Source of the DNA: an uncultured Lachnospiraceae bacterium
GTDB taxonomy: Bacteria > Bacillota_A > Clostridia > Lachnospirales > Lachnospiraceae
Length of the DNA stretch: 21,439 nucleotides
Direction: 5' to 3'
Assembly (NCBI GenBank): GCA_947177885.1
Contig: CAMWWF010000008.1
Span: forward strand, 1 to 21,439
Within the stretch, counting starts at the first letter, position 1, and each line of letters opens with the position of its first letter. Below the pieces are notes generated by a model. It did no database searches. It was given only the letters and a program-made list of their open reading frames with translations, and was not told the origin of the DNA. The translations under genes were made by a program, and so were the position numbers. Positions 7,213-15,337 of this stretch are shown here, in pieces.

Positions 7213-9342
7213 TTATTTTTGATGGGTTTCCGGTATAAATGTCCTGGCCGCCAGAGGATTATCCTTTGCAGCCGCCCTGGCCGCTTCGATGGCTTCCCTG
7301 CAAAAGACCTCCTGGGACTGGAACAGAGATTTTCCCCTCTTATCCACTTTCACATAGGAACCGTCCTCCTGCAGCACGGACGCCTTCACATTATCTTTCA
7401 GCTGGCACTGTAAAATGTGCATCAGCTTATTCTTCAATTCCGACCGGTCGATGGGAAACAAAATCTCCACCCGGCGCTCCAGATTCCGGGGCATCCAGTC
7501 CGCGCTGCCGCAGTAGATCTCATAGTCTCCGCCGTTTTCAAAATAAAAGATCCTGCTGTGCTCCAGAAAGTTTCCCACAATGGAGCGCACCGTGATATTC
7601 TCGCTGACACCCTTGATGCCCACCTTCAGACTGCAGATCCCCCTGACGATCAGCTCGATCTTCACTCCCGCGGAGCTGGCTTCATACAGCGCCGCGATGA
7701 TGTCCCTGTCGCAGAGAGAATTCATCTTGGCGATAATATGGGCCGTCTTTCCCTCCTGCGCAAACTGCCTTTCCCGCTGGATCAGATCCAAGAATCTGTT
7801 CTTCAGCCAGAGCGGAGCCAGCGAAAGCTTATTCCAGAACAGAGGCTCGGAATAGCCCGACAGCATGTTAAAGACCGCTGTGGCATCCTCGCCGATAGAC
7901 TCGGAGCAGGTGAGCAGTCCGATATCCGTGTAGAGCTTTGCCGTGGCATCGTTGTAATTCCCCGTCCCCAGATGTACATACCTTCGGATCCCGTCATTTT
8001 CCCTGCGGACCACCAGTGTGATCTTGCTGTGAGTCTTCAGACCCACCAAACCGTAGATAACATGGCAGCCTGCCTTCTCCAGCATCTTGGCCCAGACGAT
8101 ATTGTTCTCCTCGTCAAAGCGCGCCTTGAGCTCTACCAGCACCGTCACCTGCTTGCCGTTCTCCGCCGCCTGTGCCAGCGCCGCGATGATGGGCGAGTTG
8201 CCGCTGACACGATACAGGGTCTGCTTGATGGCAAGCACCTCCGGATCCTTCGCCGCCTGTCGGATGAAGTTTACTACCGGCTCAAAGGTCTGATAGGGAT
8301 GATGCAGCAGGATGTCCTTCTTTCGGATCTCCTCGAAGAGATTGCACCCCGCCGGCAGCTCAGGAACCGCCTGGGGAGTATATTTGGGGATTTTCAGATG
8401 CTCGAACCCATCCATACCGTATATTTTCATCAAGACAGTCAGATCCAGAGGACCGTCGATCTCATAGATATTCTGCTCTTCCATGCGCAGCTCTTCCGTC
8501 AGAAAATGCAGCAGGCGCCTGTCACAGCCGTGCTCTACCTCCAGACGGATGGCTTCACCCCACTGACGCTTTTTCAGCTGCTTTTCTATCTCCTTCAACA
8601 GATCCGCCGCCTCATCCTCCTCGATGGTGAGATCCGCATTTCGCATAATGCGGAAGGGATGGGCGCAGATAATGTCATAGTTGAGAAAGAGCTTGTCAAT
8701 ATTCCTTTCTATGATCTCTTCCAGCAGAATGATCCTCTTGGCCTTACCCTCTGTGGGAAGCTCTACAATGCGGTCCAGCACGCCGGGCACCTGCACCGTG
8801 GCAAATTCCATCTCTTCCTTACTGCTCTTCTTGTGCACCATGGCGCCGATATTCAGCGTCTTATTGCGGATCAGCGGAAAGGGCCTGGAAGAATCCACCG
8901 CCATGGGAGTGAGCACGGGATACACATTTTCCTCGAAATAACGGTCAATATATATTGCCTCCTCCTTCGTCAGTTCCTCATGCTGGCGGACGATCTGCAG
9001 GCCGTTCTGGGCCAGCTTGGGCACCAGCGACCGGTTGTAGGTGGAATACTGGCGCTCCACCAGCTCATGGATCGCCTGACTGAGAAGCTCCAGCTGCTTC
9101 ACCGGTGTCAGTCCCGCGATATCCTGCTTCTCATATCCCAGATCAGCCATATCTTTCAGGGACGCCACCCGGATCATGAAAAATTCGTCCAGATTGGAAG
9201 CCGTGATGCTCAGAAATTTCAACCGCTCAAACAACGGGATATTTTTGTCCCTTGCCTCATTCAGCACACGATTGTCAAACAGGATCCAGCTCAGCTCCCT
9301 GTTGGTAAAATATTTTGAATTGGTAAAATCTTTCTTTGACAT
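7213..9342 (-). CDS. ppk1: Polyphosphate kinase 1
   Basis: The 709-residue protein is normal for PPK1 and covers the N, head and two PLD-like catalytic domains. It opens with the family start FTNRELSWILFDNRVL and has SNLDEFFMIRV. By alignment to the E. coli enzyme, GLKTHSK holds the autophosphorylated histidine (H438, equivalent to E. coli H435), YVHLGTGNYND holds H457 (equivalent to H454) and LEHSRIFYF holds H595 (equivalent to H592); the 19-residue spacing of the first two is exact. The enzyme reversibly makes polyphosphate from ATP. I chose the ATG at 9342, preceded by AAGGGGTGAGGG; an in-frame GTG three codons upstream is possible but sits inside that ribosome site. It lies 57 bases after the DUF815 gene and 14 before the membrane-protein gene, in one co-directional run. 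Confidence 0.96.
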   Translation of the reverse strand: MSKKDFTNSKYFTNRELSWILFDNRVLNEARDKNIPLFERLKFLSITASNLDEFFMIRVASLKDMADLGYEKQDIAGLTPVKQLELLSQAIHELVERQYSTYNRSLVPKLAQNGLQIVRQHEELTKEEAIYIDRYFEENVYPVLTPMAVDSSRPFPLIRNKTLNIGAMVHKKSSKEEMEFATVQVPGVLDRIVELPTEGKAKRIILLEEIIERNIDKLFLNYDIICAHPFRIMRNADLTIEEDEAADLLKEIEKQLKKRQWGEAIRLEVEHGCDRRLLHFLTEELRMEEQNIYEIDGPLDLTVLMKIYGMDGFEHLKIPKYTPQAVPELPAGCNLFEEIRKKDILLHHPYQTFEPVVNFIRQAAKDPEVLAIKQTLYRVSGNSPIIAALAQAAENGKQVTVLVELKARFDEENNIVWAKMLEKAGCHVIYGLVGLKTHSKITLVVRRENDGIRRYVHLGTGNYNDATAKLYTDIGLLTCSESIGEDATAVFNMLSGYSEPLFWNKLSLAPLWLKNRFLDLIQRERQFAQEGKTAHIIAKMNSLCDRDIIAALYEASSAGVKIELIVRGICSLKVGIKGVSENITVRSIVGNFLEHSRIFYFENGGDYEIYCGSADWMPRNLERRVEILFPIDRSELKNKLMHILQCQLKDNVKASVLQEDGSYVKVDKRGKSLFQSQEVFCREAIEAARAAAKDNPLAARTFIPETHQK

Positions 9343-9399
9343 AACCCTCACCCCTTATTTCAACCCGCCTCCCACGGACATTGATTTCCTTCTTACAGA

Positions 9400-10821
9400 T
9401 CATATTGCTCCTTCGGCCCGCCCCATCAGATAATCGATGAACTGCTGTGCGCTCCTGCCGGAAAGCCCTCCGTGGGACAGCTCCCATCTGTTCGCCTCCA
9501 GCAGCAATTCCTCCTCCGGCATGGAAATCCCGTGACGCTCCGCCAGCACCTTTACAATATTCTGGAACTGCTTCTTGTCCGGTGCACCGAAATAGATCGT
9601 GACGCCAAAGCGGGACACCAGAGAAAGCTTTTCCTGCACCGTATCGCCGGTGTGCATATCCTCCCTGATCTCCTCCCTGTCGCCGTAATTTTCACGGATC
9701 AGATGCCGTCTGTTGGAGGTCGCACAGATCAGCACGTTTTCAGGCTTCTTCTCCAGACCGCCCTCAATAACGGCTTTCAGATATTTATATTCGATCTCAA
9801 ACTCCTCAAAGCTCAAGTCGTCCATGTAAATGATAAATTTATAATTACGATTCTTGATCTGACTGATCACATCGTTGAGATCCTGAAACTGGTGCTTGTA
9901 TATCTCTATAATGCGGAGACCCTTTTCGTAATATTCGTTTGCAATGGCCTTGATACAGGAGGACTTCCCCGTTCCCGCATCCCCGAACAGCAGGCAGTTA
10001 TTGGCCTTTCTCCCCGTCACGAAGGCATCCGTATTGTCCGTCAGCTTTTTCTTGGGGATCTCATAGCCCACCAGCTCGTCCAGAGTCACGTGGGTGATGT
10101 TCAGGATGGGGTCGATATGTACCCCCGTCCCGTCATGTGACACACGGAAGGATTTATGCAGCCCGAACTTTCCCACTCCGTACTCTTTATAAAATTCCGT
10201 GAGCGTAGCTTTCATCTCCTCCGGTGTGTGATCCCGGCAGAACTTTTCCGCCAGTTCGCAGATGCGGGCACAGATCCTGGTATTGTAGACCCTGCTCTCC
10301 CGGCTGCTGCTGACATAGTTCTGTATTAGGGAAAACTCGGCAACCCGAAGTTCCCGGACCATGTCGGTGAAATCATAGTCAAAGAACTCTTTGAAGATCA
10401 CTATATCGTGAAGCGCCGCTTCATTGATGGTTCCTTCGATCTCTCCCCTGATCTCACAACCGCAGCTGTAGCTGTTTTCATTGTTCACCAGCAGATTGGT
10501 GAGATAGCAGTGCCACAGATTGCCGTGGAAGCCGTATCTGCCCGCCAGCTCGATCAGACGGTGGATACAGTCATAGAATAGCTCTGCCATTCCCTCTCTG
10601 TCCCGGGGCTCCGCCTTACCGCCGGTCTGCGGGAGCGATCCGTGACTGATCTGCCGGGGAGATGCCGCATATGCCCGGCAGGCCACATCACCTGTCTCCC
10701 GGAGCGATGTCTCCCGCATCCGTGCGGAGTGCATATTATAATATGTCATAAGCCACGCCATATCATGCAGAAGCTCTCCGTCCTCCATATTTCTGTATAC
10801 GATCAATTCATTCTGCCGCAT
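9400..10821 (-). CDS. AAA-type ATPase of the DUF815 family
   Basis: The 473-residue protein has a long N-terminal part (1 to about 235) with no recognised fold, then an AAA core. Walker A is GDAGTGKS at 280-287, Walker B is FIIYMDDLSFEE with D334-D335, a sensor-1-like ATSNRRHL is at 367-374, and an arginine in LVSRFGV (R404) could be the arginine finger. A C-terminal lid region includes GGLSGRSAQQFIDYL. This is the DUF815 family of predicted ATPases, whose partner and role are unknown. The start is set at the ATG at 10821, with GGAAAGGA nine bases upstream; an upstream in-frame start would add 23 residues without a good ribosome site. It sits between pheA (65 bases upstream) and ppk1 in a tight co-directional run. 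Confidence 0.85.
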   Translation of the reverse strand: MRQNELIVYRNMEDGELLHDMAWLMTYYNMHSARMRETSLRETGDVACRAYAASPRQISHGSLPQTGGKAEPRDREGMAELFYDCIHRLIELAGRYGFHGNLWHCYLTNLLVNNENSYSCGCEIRGEIEGTINEAALHDIVIFKEFFDYDFTDMVRELRVAEFSLIQNYVSSSRESRVYNTRICARICELAEKFCRDHTPEEMKATLTEFYKEYGVGKFGLHKSFRVSHDGTGVHIDPILNITHVTLDELVGYEIPKKKLTDNTDAFVTGRKANNCLLFGDAGTGKSSCIKAIANEYYEKGLRIIEIYKHQFQDLNDVISQIKNRNYKFIIYMDDLSFEEFEIEYKYLKAVIEGGLEKKPENVLICATSNRRHLIRENYGDREEIREDMHTGDTVQEKLSLVSRFGVTIYFGAPDKKQFQNIVKVLAERHGISMPEEELLLEANRWELSHGGLSGRSAQQFIDYLMGRAEGAI

Positions 10822-10886
10822 AGTATTTTGTCCTTTCCGGATGTCAGTTTCAACGCGCCGACATGCCTTCCCCACAGACAGGCACC

Positions 10887-12011
10887 TCAATAATTCCCCA
10901 AAATCTTCATATTCCGCGCCTCGTCCCGCAGTCCTCTGAGTGCATTCTTCACGGCACTGTCCGCCAGATTTCCCTCGAAATCGATGAAGAAGCGGTATTC
11001 CCAGTTGCGCCCTTCAATAGGACGGCTCTCAATCTTCGTCATGTTCAGGTTATTATAGATAAAATGGGACAGCATGTGGTACAGGGAACCGCTTTCATGG
11101 GGCACCTCAAAGCAGATGCTGACCTTTTTCGCATCCTTCCGGAATATTTTCTGATTGGTTACTATGATGAATCTGGTGGAATTGGTTCCGGAATGGTTCA
11201 CACCCTTTTGAAGCACCTCCAGGCCATAGACCTTTCCCGCATACTCGCCTGCGATAGCCGCCTGGGTCTTCAGCTGCTCATCCGCCACTTTCTTTGCCGC
11301 AAACGCATTATTCTGCATACTGATCTGCTGCCAGTCATGATCGGCAAGGAAACGGGCGCTCTGCATCAGAGACTGGGGATGGGAATACACGGTCTGAATA
11401 TCGGACAGCTTTGTGCCCGGAACGCCCAGCAGACAGTGCTCGATCCGGATGATCTGCTCACCCACGATATAATTCTCATATTCCTGCAGCAGGTCATAGA
11501 TCTCATTGACGATCCCCGCGGTGGAATTCTCTATGGGAAGCACCGCAAAATCCGCGCTGCCCTCGTCGATGGCGCTCATGGCCTCCCGGAAAGTGTCCAC
11601 ATGAAGGCTGTTGACCTCATCTCCAAAGTATTGGGTCATTGCCGCCTGGGAATATGCCCCCTCCGCCCCCTGGAACACCACTCTCGCCCTCTCTGTCTCC
11701 AGCCTGTCCACTCCGATAAAGGGAAGCTTCCCAATACTGCCATGCTCCGCAAGAATCCGGTATTGAAGCTTTCTGCTCATGGACATGATCTGCTCAAAGA
11801 GTTCCTCAATGCCGTGGCTGTTGAACTCATTATGGGTCAGAGACCTCACCTTTGCAAGCTTCTCCGCTTCCCGCTGCCTGTCAAAGACCTTCTTTCCCAC
11901 TTCGATCTTATATTCCGCAACCTGCCTGCAGATATCCATGCGCTTTTCATATAATTCCACGATCTGCGCGTCGATCACATCCAGCTTATCCCGCAATTCC
12001 AGTAAATCCAT
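10887..12011 (-). CDS. pheA: Bifunctional chorismate mutase / prephenate dehydratase
   Basis: The 374-residue product is a three-part P-protein. Residues 1 to about 90 form an AroQ chorismate mutase (LRDKLDVIDAQIVELYEKR). Residues about 110-290 form the prephenate dehydratase, with VVFQGAEGAYSQ near 112-122 and the catalytic GTNSTRF region near 275-281. The rest is an ACT-type regulatory domain with the GSLYHML segment near 308 and ESRP at 328-331, both linked to phenylalanine feedback inhibition in this family. It converts chorismate to prephenate and on to phenylpyruvate. The start is the ATG at 12011, eight bases after AGAGGAG; an in-frame GTG eight codons upstream overlaps that site and is unlikely. 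It is the first gene of the minus-strand run toward ppk1 and maf. Feedback inhibition is inferred from the intact motifs. Confidence 0.95.
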   Translation of the reverse strand: MDLLELRDKLDVIDAQIVELYEKRMDICRQVAEYKIEVGKKVFDRQREAEKLAKVRSLTHNEFNSHGIEELFEQIMSMSRKLQYRILAEHGSIGKLPFIGVDRLETERARVVFQGAEGAYSQAAMTQYFGDEVNSLHVDTFREAMSAIDEGSADFAVLPIENSTAGIVNEIYDLLQEYENYIVGEQIIRIEHCLLGVPGTKLSDIQTVYSHPQSLMQSARFLADHDWQQISMQNNAFAAKKVADEQLKTQAAIAGEYAGKVYGLEVLQKGVNHSGTNSTRFIIVTNQKIFRKDAKKVSICFEVPHESGSLYHMLSHFIYNNLNMTKIESRPIEGRNWEYRFFIDFEGNLADSAVKNALRGLRDEARNMKILGNY

Positions 12012-12452
12012 GTCATATGCTCCTCTTTTTTCCACTGTTCGCCGTCACTGCCGCCAGCGTTCTCACGCGCTTTCCGCGTGACAGGCCCGGGGCAGCCGCC
12101 CATAAAATACCAGGCATTCCCTCAATCCATCGTCCCCACAATTTCAAAGAGATCACAGAGTTTTTCCGTATCATTTGGCCTGAACGGAGGGAACCGTAAC
12201 ATTTTTTTCCAATATCATACCTAATCTTATACCAAAACAATCTTGATAGCAAGTAAAAAGCGTTGTATACTTATAGTATGTTTGGAAATCAGCGACCTTC
12301 CCGGACTGTCACGGCGGGAATGCATTTTCAGGCACGCTCCGGAATAATAAAACATTGTAACGAGTCAGAACCGGCCACGAAAACACTGTATGATGAATCT
12401 GTCCGGTTCGGAACAGTTACAAAATATCATGGAAAGAATTGAGGCATTGTTT
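12012..12452. other. Intergenic region between divergent pheA and the DUF5050 gene
   Basis: This 441-base gap carries the control signals of two divergent genes. The plus-strand promoter at 12243-12271 is clear. On the minus side, in the pheA leader, there is a 7-bp perfect hairpin (12063-12069 with 12075-12081) with no following U-tract; I looked for a T-box or a transcription attenuator and did not find one. A minus-strand TATGAT near 12215 with an upstream TTGTTT is a weak promoter candidate because the spacer is only 15. Short open frames in the region have no homology I recognise. Confidence 0.6.
12243..12271 (+). promoter_or_regulatory. SigA-type promoter for the DUF5050 gene
   Basis: TTGATA (12243-12248), a 17-base spacer and TATACT (12266-12271) match the vegetative sigma consensus well. 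The transcript would start near 12278, giving a leader of about 175 bases before the chosen start at 12453. Confidence 0.75.
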
Positions 12453-13475
12453 ATGAATACAAAACAGAAAAGAATCATTACCGGTGTTGTGGTCACTCTG
12501 ATACTCGTCACGCTGTTTGTCGCGATGGTCTTCCTAAACCGCGTTCCCATGAACCCGGAGGGTACTGTCGGCAACACTGCCGGTAACCTGAATAACAGCG
12601 GGCTGTTCTGCGAGTACAATGATACCGTGTATTTTGCCAATTCCTATGATGGCAGCAGCCTTTACGCCATGAATTCCGACGAAACCGACATCCGGAGGCT
12701 GAGTTCTCTGGAGGTACAGAATATTCTGGCCGGCGGCAAATATCTCTACTATTTCCAGACGGGTTCCACATCCACTTCCGGGCTCGGCCAGGTCCAGGGC
12801 AGAAGGTCCTTCAACCGCTGTACCCTGAACGGCAGGGATTCCACTACTCTGACCACGGATGTAGTGGTTTCGGCGCAATTGGTGAATAATTACCTGTATA
12901 TGCTGATCTCCACCAATTCCGGTCCCTCCTTTTACAAAATGAAAATCGACAAAACAGACAAGACGGTGCTGGCATCGCTTTCCATCAATCCCGCCTGTGC
13001 TCTGGACGGCATCATCTATTACAATGGCGTGGAAACCGATCATTATCTGTACGCCCTGAACACTGCCGACGACACGGTGTCCGAAGTATGGGCCGGCAAT
13101 CTCTGGTATCCTGTTCTGTCAGACAATTATGTCTATTATCTGGATGTCGCGGAGAATTACAGGCTCTGCCGCTATTCTCTGTCCCAGGGAGTGATCGAGG
13201 TCCTGACCAACGACCGGGTGGACTGCTTTAATGTGGGCGGCGGATTTATTTACTACCAGAAAAATGACAGCACCGCGCCGCAGCTGATCTGCATGAGGAC
13301 GGACGGCTCCAATGCCTTTCCGGTTGCCGACGGTACTTACACTGACATCAACATGACCTCCCGATATGTTTACTTCCGGGCTTTTGATGATCATTACACC
13401 ACCTACCATTCCCCTCTCGGAAGCGGCGGATACGCCGATTTCACGGCGGCTCTGGAGGCGATACCTGCCAAGTAG
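12453..13475 (+). CDS. Membrane-anchored DUF5050 protein (beta-propeller-like)
   Basis: From the chosen ATG the protein is 340 residues. A short basic N terminus (MNTKQKR) is followed by one hydrophobic segment at about 9-28, then an extracytoplasmic region made of repeated units of about 40-50 residues, each with a tyrosine-rich strand such as YLYYFQ, NYLYMLIS, GIIYYNG, NYVYYLD, GFIYYQK and RYVYFRA. This is the pattern of DUF5050/DUF4652-like proteins, predicted to fold as a beta-propeller. No catalytic motif is visible; function is unknown. The start is supported by GAGG at 12441-12444, eight bases upstream. Two earlier in-frame ATGs (12390 and 12429) lack a ribosome site but cannot be fully excluded. 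It is a single-gene unit with its own promoter and terminator. Confidence 0.75.
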   Translation: MNTKQKRIITGVVVTLILVTLFVAMVFLNRVPMNPEGTVGNTAGNLNNSGLFCEYNDTVYFANSYDGSSLYAMNSDETDIRRLSSLEVQNILAGGKYLYYFQTGSTSTSGLGQVQGRRSFNRCTLNGRDSTTLTTDVVVSAQLVNNYLYMLISTNSGPSFYKMKIDKTDKTVLASLSINPACALDGIIYYNGVETDHYLYALNTADDTVSEVWAGNLWYPVLSDNYVYYLDVAENYRLCRYSLSQGVIEVLTNDRVDCFNVGGGFIYYQKNDSTAPQLICMRTDGSNAFPVADGTYTDINMTSRYVYFRAFDDHYTTYHSPLGSGGYADFTAALEAIPAK

Positions 13476-13500
13476 CCCTGTTGGGATCATCACACATATT

Positions 13501-13541
13501 TAAGACAGGTTCTCATATCAGCCATATGAGAACCTGTCTTA
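13501..13541 (+). terminator. Rho-independent terminator after the DUF5050 gene
   Basis: A perfect 18-bp stem (13501-13518 with 13524-13541) encloses a 5-base loop and is followed by a T-rich run (TTTCTTATC). It lies 25 bases after the stop codon. Because the stem begins with T/A pairs it could also act on transcripts arriving from the opposite strand. Confidence 0.85.
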
Positions 13542-13666
13542 TTTCTTATCATTTTGAGAACGGGCTACATGTGTCGGGCAATTCTGCCTTGCCCGCAAAA
13601 GAATAACAGATTTCGAGTTCTCGTCTGCGGAGCTTCCCTCGGCGGGCATCGGGATTTTTGTTGCTT

Positions 13667-14359
13667 TTAAGCATATTTCCTTTTGAACAATGTAACAGAC
13701 AATATATAGGACAAAGCGAAAATTACGACTGTACCGGCAAATCCGATCATCATGCTCGAATCGAAATTATCTGTGACAAAACCCATAATTGCATTATCTG
13801 TCATTCGTGACCAAAGTCCTAAAACCACCAACAATATAATCAAAATGAACATCGCCGCAAAGCCCGCGTTGACACCCAACCAGTAGTCAGACGGCAAAAT
13901 AAACGAAAGAAATAACAGCACAACACAAAAGGAAGCCGCCGATACAAACAGATAAAAGCCAAACTGATATGCGGGGAAGCAGAAATATGAGATTGTGTTG
14001 ACAATGAAAGATATGCAAAATCCAATGATCGCTGCAATCCCGGCAAAAATATATCTGCTGTTTACGATCTGCCTTTTGGATGCGGGCAATGCGACAGCAT
14101 ACTTTCCCCACTTCCATTGTTCATCAGCATTTGCTAAAGTGATCAACAATACCTTAAATTGATAATCTTCTCGGCGATACGCAATGATTTCCGATTTATC
14201 CAATGTATCAAATGCAGCCGCCCCACATTTTGCTAATGCCCTTACAGACGGAATTGCTTCGCCAGCCTTTAACTCACCGCTCATTATTGCCGCTTTGATC
14301 AGTGATGCTATCTGTTCGTATAAAGGTCGGCTTGCTTTGTTACTTACAACTATTTCCAA
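13667..14359 (-). pseudogene. Chimeric ORF: GntR regulator head, ABC ATPase tail fragment and ABC-2 permease
   Basis: The 230-residue frame reads as three pieces. Residues 1-44 match the start of a YtrA-type GntR regulator (SRPLYEQIASLIKAAIMSGE, then IPSVRALAK), but the sequence leaves the family before the recognition helix. Residues about 45-72 (CGAAAFDTLDKSEIIAYRRE and onward) resemble the C-terminal region of ABC ATPases of this transporter group; this part is less certain. Residues about 73-230 match an ABC-2 permease: DEQWKWGKYAVALPASKRQI, then membrane helices at about 103-126, 133-155, 160-183 and 203-225. That is the gene order of ytrABC-like operons, so two in-frame deletions are the simplest explanation. 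It starts with TTG after GGCGGTGA and keeps a consensus promoter. The DNA is visibly AT-richer than its neighbours. DNA binding and ATP hydrolysis must be lost; whether a membrane protein is still made is unknown. Confidence 0.7.
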
Positions 14360-14405
14360 ATTTTCACCGCCATTCTGTTCTTTAGTGTTATGCTGTTACA
14401 AGTAC

Positions 14406-14434
14406 AGTACAAAACACAACAAGACAGCTGTCAA
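14406..14434 (-). promoter_or_regulatory. Promoter and possible GntR operator of the chimeric ORF
   Basis: On the minus strand TTGACA (14429-14434), a 17-base spacer and TGTACT (14406-14411) form a near-consensus promoter about 45 bases before the TTG start. The -10 box lies in an overlapping repeat AGTACAGTACA (14401-14411), and the -35 box overlaps the 10-bp palindrome GACAGCTGTC (14423-14432). In intact ytrA-like operons the regulator binds its own promoter, so these symmetric elements are candidate operator remains. Confidence 0.55.
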
Positions 14435-14558
14435 GACTGCTTTTTATATTATGTATGGCAACCTCCGCCGAAAAGCAATCATGAAGTATATCCATTGCAA
14501 AAACCCCCTGAACAGAACAAACGTCCCATTCAAGAGGATTTTAAATCGTGCGGGTATT

Positions 14559-14903
14559 CTATTCTTCAATGTGATCCAGGCCCTGGTTCAGTATCGTCAC
14601 AACATGGTCATCCGCCAGAGAATAGAAAATAGTCTTCCCGTCTCTGCGGTTTTTCACCAGATCCATCTGTTTCAGAACCCTGAGCTGGTGGGATATGGCG
14701 GACTGGGACATGCCCAGCACAGCCGCGATATCATAGACGCACATCTCCGAGCTCAGCAGCACATACAGGATCTTCAGCCTGGTGCCATCCCCGAAAACCT
14801 TAAAAAGCTCCGCCAGGTCCTGCAGCTCCTCCTCCGGTGGCATCTTCTCGTCTATCGTCTTTAATGTCTGTTCCTTTACATGAATATAAGCAGGTGTTTC
14901 CAT
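14559..14903 (-). CDS. ArsR/SmtB-family metal-sensing repressor
   Basis: The 114-residue protein is a winged-helix ArsR regulator: LFKVFGDGTRLKIL at 33-46, recognition helix SQSAISHQLRVLKQ at 66-79 and the beta-wing RRDGKTIFYSL at 86-96. The C-terminal helix carries D98-x-H100, ten residues, H111, two residues, E114, which is the alpha-5 metal site of SmtB/CzrA-type sensors, so zinc (or a similar divalent ion) is the likely signal. The alpha-3 segment EMCVYDIA keeps only one Cys, so a CadC-type cadmium/lead site is unlikely. Such proteins repress until metal binds. The start is the ATG at 14903 with AAAGGG eight bases upstream; an in-frame ATG at 14933 lacks a ribosome site and lies in the inverted repeat described separately. 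No metal transporter gene is adjacent. Confidence 0.88.
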   Translation of the reverse strand: METPAYIHVKEQTLKTIDEKMPPEEELQDLAELFKVFGDGTRLKILYVLLSSEMCVYDIAAVLGMSQSAISHQLRVLKQMDLVKNRRDGKTIFYSLADDHVVTILNQGLDHIEE

Positions 14904-14933
14904 TGTTTCATCCCTTTCATTGTCTACAACCAT

Positions 14934-14958
14934 ACCATGACCACAGACCGGTCATGGT
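14934..14958. promoter_or_regulatory. Candidate operator for the ArsR-family repressor
   Basis: ACCATGACC (14934-14942) and GGTCATGGT (14950-14958) form a perfect 9-bp inverted repeat with a 7-base centre, about 30-55 bases upstream of the regulator start. A two-fold symmetric site of this size at this place fits autoregulation by a dimeric winged-helix repressor. Binding is inferred from position and symmetry only; it is GC-richer than the AT-rich operators of classic SmtB/CzrA sites. Confidence 0.45.
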
Positions 14959-15102
14959 CTCGATGCCATTCGGCCGATGAATGCCCTGAAATTCAGCAAT
15001 CAGCGCAATGTTCTTCTGTGGCAACATTTTACCACAAACTGTCCGATGATCGCAAATTATTTATTACAGATTCATTCGACGCTTCCTTTTTAGGTTTCCT
15101 TT

Positions 15103-15111
15103 TGTTATACT
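15103..15111 (+). promoter_or_regulatory. Extended -10 promoter upstream of the NusG-II gene
   Basis: TG, one base, then TATACT gives an extended -10 element (15103-15111). There is no convincing -35 box at 17 bases (TTCCTT at 15083-15088 is weak), which is typical of promoters that rely on the TGn element. The leader to the TTG start would be about 225 bases. Confidence 0.45.
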
Positions 15112-15330
15112 GAAATCTGTAAACAATCCCCGCCGTGCAGATCCACCTGCAGATACAGACAGTCAGCATCCTCCTCTGCAAAGCCAAAGTCCCATAGAGA
15201 AAGCAATACATCTTTGATGTGCGGGGACGTTGAACACGGAGCACGGCAAAACGGAAATTTACTCTCGCGGCATTCGTTAAGATACCATGGATACAGGCAT
15301 CCGGGACTTTGATTCATTGCCCGCGGGAAT

Positions 15331-15337
15331 TAAGGAG
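15331..15337 (+). promoter_or_regulatory. Ribosome-binding site deciding the NusG-II start
   Basis: TAAGGAG lies six bases before the TTG at 15344. The in-frame ATG at 15287 has no such signal, so the TTG is the preferred start. Confidence 0.7.

Noticed and set aside
7417..9318. A 633-codon plus-strand open frame
   Set aside because: It lies entirely antisense to ppk1, whose catalytic histidines and family length are intact. Its translation is rich in His, Gln and Arg with no domain pattern, as expected for a mirror frame of a GC-rich gene.
12012..12260. T-box or attenuator controlling pheA
   Set aside because: No T-box core sequence and no terminator/antiterminator pair were found; the only perfect stem (12063-12081) lacks a U-tract.
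13575..13595. Hairpin CGGGCAA/TTGCCCG as a terminator for the chimeric ORF
   Set aside because: No T-run follows the stem on either strand, so termination is not supported.
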